Shown piece after piece: positions 34,708 to 42,601 of a stretch of DNA of 64,000 bases. Under the pieces are notes generated by a model. The model did not search any database. It worked only from the letters and a program-made list of their open reading frames with translations, and was not told the DNA's origin. Numbering within the stretch: the first letter of the stretch is position 1; each line of letters starts with the position of its first letter. Position numbers and translations under genes: made by a program. The DNA comes from G965267185 sp965267185 (lineage in GTDB: Bacteria; Pseudomonadota; Alphaproteobacteria; UBA6615), in contig OZ253937.1 in NCBI GenBank assembly GCA_965267185.1, forward strand, positions 3,658,001 through 3,722,000. Reading direction: 5' to 3'.

Positions 34708-35650
34708 TATTTTCCTCGACGATCCGGTCTACGCGTTGGGCGACCTCCAAATGGGGGTCCATGAGAGCGCGGCGGCCGGCCGGCTTGTTTCCGATCCGTG
34801 CGTGCTGGCGGAGGCCGGTTTTCAAAGCCACCATATCTGTGACCGTGATACCACGGTGGTGGACCTCGCCCAGCGCTGTCTCGAACACTCGGCGCTGGCG
34901 CCCTCGAATGCGGATATTCTGATCTTTGCAACCGCGCTGACGCCCAACGGCAATGTAGGCAATGCAGATGCTTCTGCGGTGTCCGGCGACGTACGTCACC
35001 TAATGGATTTTCCCGCGAGCCACCTACAACAGCGGCTGGGGTGCATCGATGGCGCGGTCATCGGTTTGAACCAGCAAGCTTGCACCGCGACGCTTGGCGC
35101 TCTGCGTGTGGCGCGCGGGTTGCTGGCAGCCGAACCCGATCTCGCTGAGATCGTTTGTGTCAGTGCCGACCGCTTTCCCGAGGGCGCGTTCTATGAGCAG
35201 GCCTACAATTTGATTTCCGATGGCGCTGCCGGTTTTCGGGTTTCCAGAAATGGCGGCAGATATCGCGTTCTGGCCTGCCATCAAATCACCAACGGTGCGC
35301 TCTGCCAGGCGTCGGATGACGAATCGGTCGGCGCTTATTTCACCTATACGTGCCGACTGATTGAAGAGACCTTGCAGCGGGCTGGCTTGGCGATCGCAGA
35401 TATCGGTTGGATCGTTCCCCAGAACATGAACCGGACGGCCTGGACCGTGATGGCGCGGTTGCTTGGTGTCGAGCTAGAGCGGGTTGTTTGCGATTCGCTT
35501 GCCGCTACCGGGCACGTCATTGCTGCCGATAATATTATCAACCTTCGGTATTTGCAGGATAGCGGGCGGCTCCGGTCCGCTGACCGGGTGCTGTTGACCA
35601 TGGCGGGCTACGGCATGAACTGGCAGGCCACGCTGCTCGAGGTGATGTAG
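34700..35650 (+). CDS. KAS III-like (FabH-like) thiolase-fold enzyme with altered triad
   Basis: 316 residues from ATG 34700. Thiolase fold with the nucleophile Cys128 (GLNQQACTATLGA). The FabH histidine (HQAN) position reads VPQNMNR, so His is replaced by Gln241 or Asn, and the FabH asparagine (GN) position reads ATGHVIAADN, giving His272. The triad is thus Cys-Gln/Asn-His, not Cys-His-Asn. It may transfer or condense acyl groups from CoA or ACP in a non-standard manner, as do other divergent KAS III enzymes in specialised metabolism. Gap to the next gene is two bases. Confidence 0.82.
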   Translation: MPDIFLDDPVYALGDLQMGVHESAAAGRLVSDPCVLAEAGFQSHHICDRDTTVVDLAQRCLEHSALAPSNADILIFATALTPNGNVGNADASAVSGDVRHLMDFPASHLQQRLGCIDGAVIGLNQQACTATLGALRVARGLLAAEPDLAEIVCVSADRFPEGAFYEQAYNLISDGAAGFRVSRNGGRYRVLACHQITNGALCQASDDESVGAYFTYTCRLIEETLQRAGLAIADIGWIVPQNMNRTAWTVMARLLGVELERVVCDSLAATGHVIAADNIINLRYLQDSGRLRSADRVLLTMAGYGMNWQATLLEVM

Positions 35651-35652
35651 CG

Positions 35653-36501
35653 ATGCCGATGCCATCCACCGCAGAGGCACGCCTGCTGCAACTTTCATGC
35701 GCCAACCAGATTTTCGATCCCATCGACTGGCCGGAGGAGCGCGAACCGCACGCGTTCTATTTCGCGCCCGATCTCATGTCGATCGCCGGGACCGATATCT
35801 ACGCATCACTCGATGAGCCTACGCGCCAACGGCTATCGCTATACGAAGCCGCGAACTTTTTCAGTATCAATGTCCACGGCGAGCGCCACCTGATCGCTGG
35901 GCTCGCGGCTCGTCTGCACGTGGCCGGATACGAGCCGCACAGTGATTATCTCCATCATTTCCTCGCTGAAGAGAACCGGCATGCGGCAATGTTTGCGAAG
36001 TTCTGTCACCGCTATGCCGGCAAGATGTATCCCGATCTTGCCCCTGCAATGATTGGTGACGAGGAGGCAGAGACCGACCTGCTGTTTTTCGCCCGTATTG
36101 CCGTGTTCGAAGAGATCGTCGACACATTTAATCGGGCAATGGCCCGCGACCGGCACCTTGCGCCGGTCGCGCGGGCGATCAACCGTATCCATCACCTCGA
36201 TGAAGCACGCCATCTGGCCTTTGGGCACCAGCTGCTGCGGGATTTGGTCGCAGCTCGTCGTGACACATGGACAGGCCAGCACCGGGTGAACGTCGCTAAA
36301 CGGCTCGCTAGCTTCGCTGATCGCACATGGCGGTCTTTGTTCAACCCAGCGGTCTATACCGATGCTGGCTTATCGAATCCGTTTGACCTTCGCCGAGTGG
36401 CCATGGCGAGCGATGCCGCCCACCAGCGGCGGGACTGGGCATTGCGTGGATGTCGGCGCCTGCTCGCGCGCCTCGATCTTGCGATGGAAGGTTCGGCATG
36501 A
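35653..36501 (+). CDS. AurF-like diiron oxygenase
   Basis: 282 residues, all-helical. Metal-ligand pattern of the AurF/CmlI class: E77 (HGERH), E107-x-x-H110 (AEENRHAAMF), E153 or E154 (FEEIVDTFN), H180/H181 and E184-x-x-H187 (HHLDEARHLAF). Family members N-oxygenate amines, in some pathways on carrier-protein-bound amino acids. The adjacent carrier protein and amino acid loading enzyme support that reading. Its stop overlaps the carrier protein start (ATGA at 36498-36501). Confidence 0.82.
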   Translation: MPMPSTAEARLLQLSCANQIFDPIDWPEEREPHAFYFAPDLMSIAGTDIYASLDEPTRQRLSLYEAANFFSINVHGERHLIAGLAARLHVAGYEPHSDYLHHFLAEENRHAAMFAKFCHRYAGKMYPDLAPAMIGDEEAETDLLFFARIAVFEEIVDTFNRAMARDRHLAPVARAINRIHHLDEARHLAFGHQLLRDLVAARRDTWTGQHRVNVAKRLASFADRTWRSLFNPAVYTDAGLSNPFDLRRVAMASDAAHQRRDWALRGCRRLLARLDLAMEGSA

Positions 36502-36770
36502 GCGAACCCCTCGCGTCTCGCGCTTGGCTGCGCAAATGGATCGCCGATGCTGCTGGGCGCCCGCAGGACAGTTTCGACGACAGCACACCGTTGTTTGCCG
36601 ATGGATTGCTCGATTCGACCGATTTCGTCGAACTCATCTTGGTCCTTCAAGAGACCACGGGGTGTTGTGTCGATGTGGCTCTGCTTCGGCCCGATGCCTT
36701 TCGTTCAATCGATACGATATCGCGTCATTTTTTGGGAGAAACGTCAGATGTTGCAGAACGCAATGGGTAG
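36498..36770 (+). CDS. Acyl carrier protein 1
   Basis: 90 residues, four-helix carrier protein. The phosphopantetheine serine is in GLLDSTDFVELIL. It is acidic and the right size. It starts on the stop of the oxygenase gene and runs 23 bases into the next gene, so a fixed ratio to the amino acid ligase is expected. It is the natural partner of that ligase. Confidence 0.85.
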   Translation: MSEPLASRAWLRKWIADAAGRPQDSFDDSTPLFADGLLDSTDFVELILVLQETTGCCVDVALLRPDAFRSIDTISRHFLGETSDVAERNG

Positions 36771-37575
36771 TTCCGAACACGAGCACACGTCTACCCAGGC
36801 GCCGATCGCTGGCCCCGAGCTGGCGTTTCTGGAAGCGCTCGATCGCACAATCGCTGGTGCTGCGTTGGCAACCGGTGCAGTGGCATATCAGTTTGCGCCA
36901 TTGGTGCCGATGACGACGCTGGAGTATGCGGGTTACTGCGCATCGTTCCCACATCTCGTGACCGTTCCTGCGACGATGCGCGAAAGCGAGTGTTGCCAGC
37001 AGGATACTGACGGAGCCGGTTACGCTTTAACGCCGGCGGCGTGCCTGCCGGTCTATGCCGAGTTTGCCTGTACGGCGTTCTCGGCGCCGATGATCGTCAC
37101 GACCCGCAACACCTGCTGGCGTCGCGAAGCCACTTTCGAACCCCTGCGACGCCAGTGGGTATTCAACATGCGCGAGGTCGTTTGCATTGGTGCCTATGAC
37201 GAGGTGCGGGCCTTTCTGGCGGATTGGCGATATTGCGTAACGGGCCTTGCTGACGCGCTTGGTCTTGGCGCCGAGCTACATCCGGCGTGCGACCCGTTTT
37301 TTGGTGAGCAGGCCGCGCAGCGTCTCTTTCAGGTCATCGCCGAAGCGAAACTGGAACTGCTTGTCGATGATCTTGCGCTCGCGTCGCTCAATAACCATGG
37401 GCGTTACTTCGGCGACGCGTTCGACCTTCGGCGTGGAGTCCACTGCGCCCGCTCGGCCTGCGTCGCGTTCGGCCTTGAGCGATGGTTATTCGCCATGCGG
37501 AATCGTCACGGGCCGGATGCGGCCGGCTGGCCGTCGCTGCCATCTTCAGACAACTTGTCGGAGATGGCGAAATGA
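36748..37575 (+). CDS. Amino acid:[carrier protein] ligase, class II tRNA-synthetase-like
   Basis: 275 residues from ATG 36748 (GGGAGAA seven bases upstream). Short class II synthetase catalytic core without a tRNA-binding domain. Motif 2 region CWRREATFEPLRRQWVFNM (residues 123-141) and motif 3 AFGLERWLFA (240-249) are clear. Cys99, Glu143 and Cys238 have spacing that fits the zinc ligands Cys131, Glu176 and Cys279 of the Bradyrhizobium enzyme Bll0957. Such enzymes activate a small amino acid and load it on the phosphopantetheine arm of a carrier protein. The carrier gene overlaps it. Confidence 0.8.
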   Translation: MLQNAMGSSEHEHTSTQAPIAGPELAFLEALDRTIAGAALATGAVAYQFAPLVPMTTLEYAGYCASFPHLVTVPATMRESECCQQDTDGAGYALTPAACLPVYAEFACTAFSAPMIVTTRNTCWRREATFEPLRRQWVFNMREVVCIGAYDEVRAFLADWRYCVTGLADALGLGAELHPACDPFFGEQAAQRLFQVIAEAKLELLVDDLALASLNNHGRYFGDAFDLRRGVHCARSACVAFGLERWLFAMRNRHGPDAAGWPSLPSSDNLSEMAK

Positions 37576-38654
37576 CCGGCGCAACCATCCTGCTTACCGG
37601 AGCGACGGGCTATCTCGGGCGGAAGCTAGCGGAAGAATTTGTGGGCCATCCTGATACTCGTCTGGTTCTGTGGGTGCGGGCGAGGGATAGAGGGAAGGCT
37701 GAACAGAGCATCGGCCCGCTCGCTAAACGCACAACAGATGCTGTGGTTGCATGGGGCGACCTTGCCGACCCGTTCCCCTTCGCCGGCGTCGATCCTAGTG
37801 AGGTGACACACATTGTGCACACCGCTGCAATCACGCAATTCAGCGCGCCGCGTGTAGCGGCGCATGCGGTCAACATCGAAGGTGTCGCCAAATTGCTTAG
37901 GTTCGCACGTCAATGCCGGCGGCTCGAAAGCGTCACCATTGCCAGCACGCTCTACGTAGCGGGACTACGGCCGGGCCTGGTGGCTGCCGCGCCTATGGTG
38001 CGGCCCGCGACGTTTGCTAATACTTATGAAGAATCGAAGTGGCTTGCCGAAGATCTAACGGTCGAATCGTTCAACGACCTGCCGTGGCGGATAATCCGCC
38101 TGCCCACGTTGATTGCCGACGACGCTGGTGGCGCCGTGGGTCAAGTGAACGCCGTGCACAACGCGTTGCGGCTGTTGTTCAACGGTCTCCTGCCGGTTGT
38201 GCCAGGCCGGGCCGAGACACCGCTCTACCTAGCGACGGCGGAAGAGATCGTTGCGCCGATGGTTCAGCTCGTGCAAACGGCACCCCGTCGCGTCGTCGCT
38301 AACCTGGTGCCGGACGCCAAAACGCCGGCGACGCTCGGCCGGATAATGGGGGCGGCGCATGTCGCGTTTAGCGAAGTGGAGTGCTATCGCGCGCGCGTGC
38401 GGGAGATGCCGCCTTGGTGTGATGAGACATCGTACGCTGCACTATCCGACGCCGCTGGCCAATTCAGCACGGATCTTGTGCAGCAGGCCCACCGCGCTAT
38501 CGCGCCGTTCGCCCGCCAGCTTTACGTCAATCACCAAGTAGCGACGGGTGCTGCGGGCACCGTTTTGCCGCTGGAACATCCGGTGTCGCGCTGTGAACTG
38601 ATCGCGCGGGTCTGCCGCAACCTTGCCGCTACGCGCTGGGGAGTAACCACATGA
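37572..38654 (+). CDS. Extended SDR, thioester-reductase-like
   Basis: 360 residues from ATG 37572, which overlaps the previous stop (ATGA). Rossmann motif TGATGYLG (9-16) and active site Y152-x-x-x-K156 (TYEESKWLAE) match the NAD_binding_4 / thioester reductase branch. These release acyl chains from carrier proteins as aldehydes or alcohols. That role fits with two carrier proteins in the operon. It could also be a ketoreductase or epimerase of the extended SDR family. Confidence 0.78.
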   Translation: MTGATILLTGATGYLGRKLAEEFVGHPDTRLVLWVRARDRGKAEQSIGPLAKRTTDAVVAWGDLADPFPFAGVDPSEVTHIVHTAAITQFSAPRVAAHAVNIEGVAKLLRFARQCRRLESVTIASTLYVAGLRPGLVAAAPMVRPATFANTYEESKWLAEDLTVESFNDLPWRIIRLPTLIADDAGGAVGQVNAVHNALRLLFNGLLPVVPGRAETPLYLATAEEIVAPMVQLVQTAPRRVVANLVPDAKTPATLGRIMGAAHVAFSEVECYRARVREMPPWCDETSYAALSDAAGQFSTDLVQQAHRAIAPFARQLYVNHQVATGAAGTVLPLEHPVSRCELIARVCRNLAATRWGVTT

Positions 38655-39226
38655 TCAATAACGACGAACATTGGGTACTGAGCTACTACCGTCTTTCAGA
38701 GATCACCGGATCGCTGTTTTTCGGGCGGGTTGCCCGCACGTTGAACGACCATCCTTTGGTGTGCGAGTTGACCAAGCACTACGCCGACGAAGCTCAGCAT
38801 GCCTGGCTTTGGGCAGATTGCCTGCGCCGGCTCGGTTGTCGACCTCAAGCGCATGACCGGGCGTACCAGGATCAATACGCGTCTTTCATCGGCGCGCCCG
38901 CCAACATTATGGAAGTGCTGGCCGTAACCCAGGTGTTCGAACAGCGGGTAATTGGCCAGTATGCGCGCCATCTTAAGCGCCCGGACTTGCACCCGGTCGT
39001 GCGTGACACGCTTTCCGCCATCATGCTCGACGAGCGTTGGCACCTGACTTGGGTGCGCGCCGCCCTGCGGTCAATGTATGCCGACTATGGCGAGGATAGC
39101 GTGCGCGCCGCACTCACCCGCTGTCGCGAAGCGGACCGCGCGGTGTTCCAGACCACCATCAGCGATGCGAGCGAACGCCTCACCTGGCTTTTCGGACCAG
39201 AACCAGCGGGAGTGGAAATCTCATGA
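38651..39226 (+). CDS. Ferritin-like diiron protein
   Basis: 191 residues, helical. Ligand set E17, E47-x-x-H50 (DEAQHAW), E97 (FEQRV), E128-x-x-H131 (DERWHLTW), the canonical four-helix diiron pattern. Different in sequence and length from the AurF-like protein upstream, so two separate oxidation steps are likely. ATGA overlaps at both ends. Exact reaction unknown; oxidase, desaturase or N-oxygenase are options. Confidence 0.75.
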   Translation: MINNDEHWVLSYYRLSEITGSLFFGRVARTLNDHPLVCELTKHYADEAQHAWLWADCLRRLGCRPQAHDRAYQDQYASFIGAPANIMEVLAVTQVFEQRVIGQYARHLKRPDLHPVVRDTLSAIMLDERWHLTWVRAALRSMYADYGEDSVRAALTRCREADRAVFQTTISDASERLTWLFGPEPAGVEIS

Positions 39227-39480
39227 CCGATAGTGAGACTGTTAAGACGATCATCAATGCACATTTGAGCCGCCCTTTAGATGCGCTCGATCCAGCAACG
39301 CCGATCAACGAAGCTCTCAATGATTCTTTTGCCTATGTGGAAATGGCGCTGGAACTGGAGCAGGCGTTCGATGTGCGGTTGTCGGATGGCGAGTTCCGCG
39401 ACTTGACGACCATCGGCGACCTTGTGGCGGCAATGGACATGCACTTCGAACCAAAACGCACTGCCAGTTCGCCTGCGTAA
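39223..39480 (+). CDS. Acyl carrier protein 2
   Basis: 85 residues. Phosphopantetheine serine in NDSFAYVEMALELEQAF. Only distant to the first carrier protein. Last gene of the operon; starts on the ATGA of the diiron gene. The 70 bases to the next gene hold only weak hairpins, with no convincing terminator. Confidence 0.85.
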   Translation: MTDSETVKTIINAHLSRPLDALDPATPINEALNDSFAYVEMALELEQAFDVRLSDGEFRDLTTIGDLVAAMDMHFEPKRTASSPA

Positions 39481-39550
39481 AGCGATTCTAACGCGTCAGT
39501 CGATGTTTTAGACTGCGCTGCGAACGACAGCGAACTTCGTAGCGAAGCGT

Positions 39551-40804
39551 ATGGACACAACACTGTTCGATCTGGGTGCCATTCTGCTCACCCTGGCGGC
39601 CCTGTTCGGCTATCTCAATCACCGCTGGCTCAAGCTACCCCACACGATCGGGCTCGTGGTGATCGCGCTCTTGGCCTCACTCGGCGTTCTGGCGCTCGAC
39701 GTGGTGGCGCCGGCGCTGGGTTTTCGCGAGGCGGTGCGCGGCGCGGTCGAGAGCGTCGAGTTTCCCGACCTGTTGATGAAAGGGATGCTGAGTTTCCTGC
39801 TGTTCGCCGGTGCGCTCCATGTCGACCTGCAGCAAATGGCGCAACGCAAATGGGCCATCGGGGTCATGGCCACCGTGGGCGTGCTGGTTTCGACGTTCAT
39901 CGTCGGTTACGCCACGTTCTTTATCGCCGGCTGGCTCGGCTTCGCCATTCCGCTCGCCTACTGTCTGGTGTTCGGCGCGCTGATCTCGCCGACCGACCCG
40001 ATCGCCGTTCTCGGAATTCTGAAATCGGTCGACGTGCCGCCCTCGCTGGAAGCCAAGATCGCCGGCGAAAGCTTGTTCAACGACGGCGTCGGCATTGTCG
40101 TATTCACCATCCTGGTGGCCATCGCTGTGGGTACGGAAGGCGGCCACCCGATCACCGCCCTCGGCATTGCCGAGCTGTTTGTGGTCGAGGCGGTGGGGGG
40201 TGCGGTGCTGGGTCTGGTGGCGGGCGTCATCGCCTACCGCGCCATCGCGTCGATCGACGAGCATAATCTGGAGGTGCTAATCACCCTGGCGCTGGTGGCG
40301 TTCACCTATTCGATCGCGGTGGCCTTGCACATCTCGGGCCCCATCGCGGTGGTGGTCGCCGGCCTGTTGATCGGCAATCGCGGCCGGCGGCTTGCCATGA
40401 GCGAGACGACCCGCGACCATCTGTTCAAGTTCTGGTCGCTCGGCGACGAAGTGTTGAACTCGATCCTGTTCCTGATCATCGGCTTCGAGGTGTTGGCGGT
40501 GACCTTCACCGGGTCGATCGGTGTGGCGATGGTGGCCGCCATACCGATTGTGCTGGCGGCGCGGTTTGTTGCGGTGTCGGTGCCGATCACCGCGCTGAGC
40601 CCGATGCGGGAATTCACCAAAGGAGCGATCCCGGTGCTCACTTGGGGTGGCCTGCGTGGCGGTATCTCGGTGGCGCTGGCGCTGTCGTTGCCGGCATTTG
40701 CCGATAAAGACCTCGTTCTCGCCATGACCTATGGCGTGGTCATCTTCTCTATCGTCGTGCAGGGCCTGACCGTGGGGCGTGTCGCGACCCGTATGGTGCG
40801 CTAA
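39551..40804 (+). CDS. CPA1-type Na+/H+ antiporter
   Basis: 417 residues, about twelve helices. Core signature GALISPTDPIAVLGIL and AGESLFNDGVGIVVF, with the two Asp of the ion site (DP and ND), matches NhaP/CPA1 exchangers. C-terminal cytoplasmic tail is short. It lies 70 bases after the operon but is not obviously part of it. Confidence 0.92.
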   Translation: MDTTLFDLGAILLTLAALFGYLNHRWLKLPHTIGLVVIALLASLGVLALDVVAPALGFREAVRGAVESVEFPDLLMKGMLSFLLFAGALHVDLQQMAQRKWAIGVMATVGVLVSTFIVGYATFFIAGWLGFAIPLAYCLVFGALISPTDPIAVLGILKSVDVPPSLEAKIAGESLFNDGVGIVVFTILVAIAVGTEGGHPITALGIAELFVVEAVGGAVLGLVAGVIAYRAIASIDEHNLEVLITLALVAFTYSIAVALHISGPIAVVVAGLLIGNRGRRLAMSETTRDHLFKFWSLGDEVLNSILFLIIGFEVLAVTFTGSIGVAMVAAIPIVLAARFVAVSVPITALSPMREFTKGAIPVLTWGGLRGGISVALALSLPAFADKDLVLAMTYGVVIFSIVVQGLTVGRVATRMVR

Positions 40805-40855
40805 AGTGCTGCAAGCGGCCGCCGCAGAAGTGGCCTTTACCGAGGAATCCAGCCG

Positions 40856-41956
40856 ATGAAGATCACCAAGATTGAGCCGATCATTGCCGATTTGCCCCTG
40901 AAACGGCCGATTAAGATGTCGGGGGTCGAAATTGCGGTCTCGGAAAACGTCTTTGCGCGGATCGAAACCGACGACGGTTTGGTGGGATGGGGCGAGGCGT
41001 CGTCGTCGCCGTCGATGACCGGCGAGACCGTGGAAAGCATGGTCGCGGCAATTCGGTTTCTGGCGCCGTTCCTCGAAGGCCGCGATCCGTCGGCTTTCGA
41101 GGAAAATTTGGACGAGATGGATTGGCGCATGTATGGCAACACCAGCGCCAAAACGGTGCTCGAGATGGCCTGCTACGACCTGGCCGGCAAGGCGCAGCAG
41201 AAGCCGGTGTCCGACCTGCTCGGCGGTGCCAAGCGCGGGCGCATGCCGGTGGTCCAGATGCTGGCGACGGGCGATCTGGAAACCGACCTCGCCGATGCGC
41301 GTACCCGGGCCGAGGATGGTTTCGCGGCGATGAAGATCAAGGTCGGGGGCAAACCGCTGGCTGACGATATCGCGCGCACGGTGGCGATTGGTAAAGCGCT
41401 CAACGGCGCGGTTCAGCTCTCGGCGGACGTGAACCAAGGCTGGCGGCGGGAGGCCGCCATCGAATATGTCCATGGTGCCAGCGCCGTGCTCGATTTTTTC
41501 GAGCAACCGGTCATGGGCCACGACGTCGAAGGTATGGCCATGGTCGCCGCGGAAGCCGATTGTCCGATCAGCGCCGACGAAGGCCTGCATAGCTTCGACG
41601 ATATCCGCCGCCATCATGAGGCTGGCGCGGCCCAGGGTGGGAGCTTGAAGACGATCAAGCTGGGCGGCGTGACGCGGGCGTTTCAAGCTACCGAGCTATT
41701 CGAGGAGTTGGGTATGAATGTAAACCTGGCGGGCAAGACCGCGGAAAGCAGCGTCGCCAGTGCGGCGGTGCTGCACATCGCGGCGGCGGCGCCCAACCTG
41801 AATTGGGGCGTGAGCCCGACGGCGCCCTATCTCTCTGTCGACGTGGTACGCAACCCCATCGAGGTCCGCAGCGGCCACGTGGAAGCACCAGCGGGCGCGG
41901 GCTTGGGTGTCGAAGTCGATGAAGACGCGCTCGCCCGCTACGCACGGTCGATCTAG
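40856..41956 (+). CDS. Enolase-superfamily enzyme (mandelate racemase/muconate lactonizing type)
   Basis: 366 residues. N-terminal capping domain, then the barrel with KIKVGG (general base lysines), SADVNQ, FEQPV and ADEGLHS as metal ligands, and IKLGGV second lysine. This is the MLE subgroup, which includes dipeptide epimerases, proline-derivative epimerases or dehydratases and cycloisomerases. Substrate not deducible. The RidA gene starts two bases later, suggesting a substrate that gives an enamine or imine product. Confidence 0.88.
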   Translation: MKITKIEPIIADLPLKRPIKMSGVEIAVSENVFARIETDDGLVGWGEASSSPSMTGETVESMVAAIRFLAPFLEGRDPSAFEENLDEMDWRMYGNTSAKTVLEMACYDLAGKAQQKPVSDLLGGAKRGRMPVVQMLATGDLETDLADARTRAEDGFAAMKIKVGGKPLADDIARTVAIGKALNGAVQLSADVNQGWRREAAIEYVHGASAVLDFFEQPVMGHDVEGMAMVAAEADCPISADEGLHSFDDIRRHHEAGAAQGGSLKTIKLGGVTRAFQATELFEELGMNVNLAGKTAESSVASAAVLHIAAAAPNLNWGVSPTAPYLSVDVVRNPIEVRSGHVEAPAGAGLGVEVDEDALARYARSI

Positions 41957-41958
41957 CT

Positions 41959-42426
41959 ATGTCGGCGATCGAAGCACGCCTGGCTGAGCTCGGCATCGAG
42001 CTACCCGAACCCCAGTTGCCGCGAGTGGCGAAAATTCTGCCGGCCATGATCGTGGACCGGGCGCTCTACGTATCTGGCCAGGTTCCCACTTGGAATGGCG
42101 AGCTGCGGTATGTCGGCAAGGTGGGCCGCGAATTCGACCTTGAGGAGGGCCGCGCGGCCGCGCGGCTGAGCGCCCTCAACGTTCTTGCTCAGGCCAAGCA
42201 CGCGCTTGACGGAGATCTGGACCGGATAGTCCGGGTCATCAACCTCAAGGGCTACGTCGCGGCGATGCCGGAATTTACCGATATCCCGGCGGTGGTGAAC
42301 GGCGCATCTGAATTGATGATCGATCTGTTCGGCGAAGCGGGCCGGCACACCCGCACGGCGATGGGGGTTGCCGTTATGCCGTTCGATGTGGCCATCGAGG
42401 TCGAAGGCTTGTTCGCAATCGATTAA
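41959..42426 (+). CDS. RidA/YjgF family protein
   Basis: 155 residues. The RidA fold with YVSGQVPTWNGEL, conserved Arg in RHTRTAMGVA, and a C-terminal Glu (AIEVEGLFAI). Members hydrolyse reactive enamines and imines. Co-transcribed with the enolase-superfamily gene just ahead (gap two bases). Confidence 0.92.
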   Translation: MSAIEARLAELGIELPEPQLPRVAKILPAMIVDRALYVSGQVPTWNGELRYVGKVGREFDLEEGRAAARLSALNVLAQAKHALDGDLDRIVRVINLKGYVAAMPEFTDIPAVVNGASELMIDLFGEAGRHTRTAMGVAVMPFDVAIEVEGLFAID

Positions 42427-42601
42427 GCCCGGCGCACGCCGTTGTAATATTGTCCGGTGAATACAAATAAATTCGTTTCGAATTTTATTATAACAAATCA
42501 GATAAACAATGTGAAAATGCAGTAATACTCACTGCAAAATTTCAAACAGCTTACTATTCCACCCGATAAGTATTGGATCTAATTATCGGGGATTTTGTAA
42601 T
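42427..42601 (+). promoter_or_regulatory. AT-rich leader with three inverted repeats ahead of the orphan gene
   Basis: AAATTCG-TTT-CGAATTT at 42469-42485, TGCAGT-N7-ACTGCA at 42518-42536, and CCCGATAA (42562-42569) with TTATCGGG (42583-42590). The last hairpin overlaps the likely ribosome site CGGGGA (42587-42592) nine bases before the TTG start, so it could control translation. The first two look like operators. Confidence 0.5.

Noticed and set aside
40277..41686. 469-codon open frame on the minus strand across the antiporter and enolase-superfamily genes
   Set aside because: It lies antisense to two well-recognised genes. Its residue mix (many His, Arg, Asp) is that of a shadow frame.
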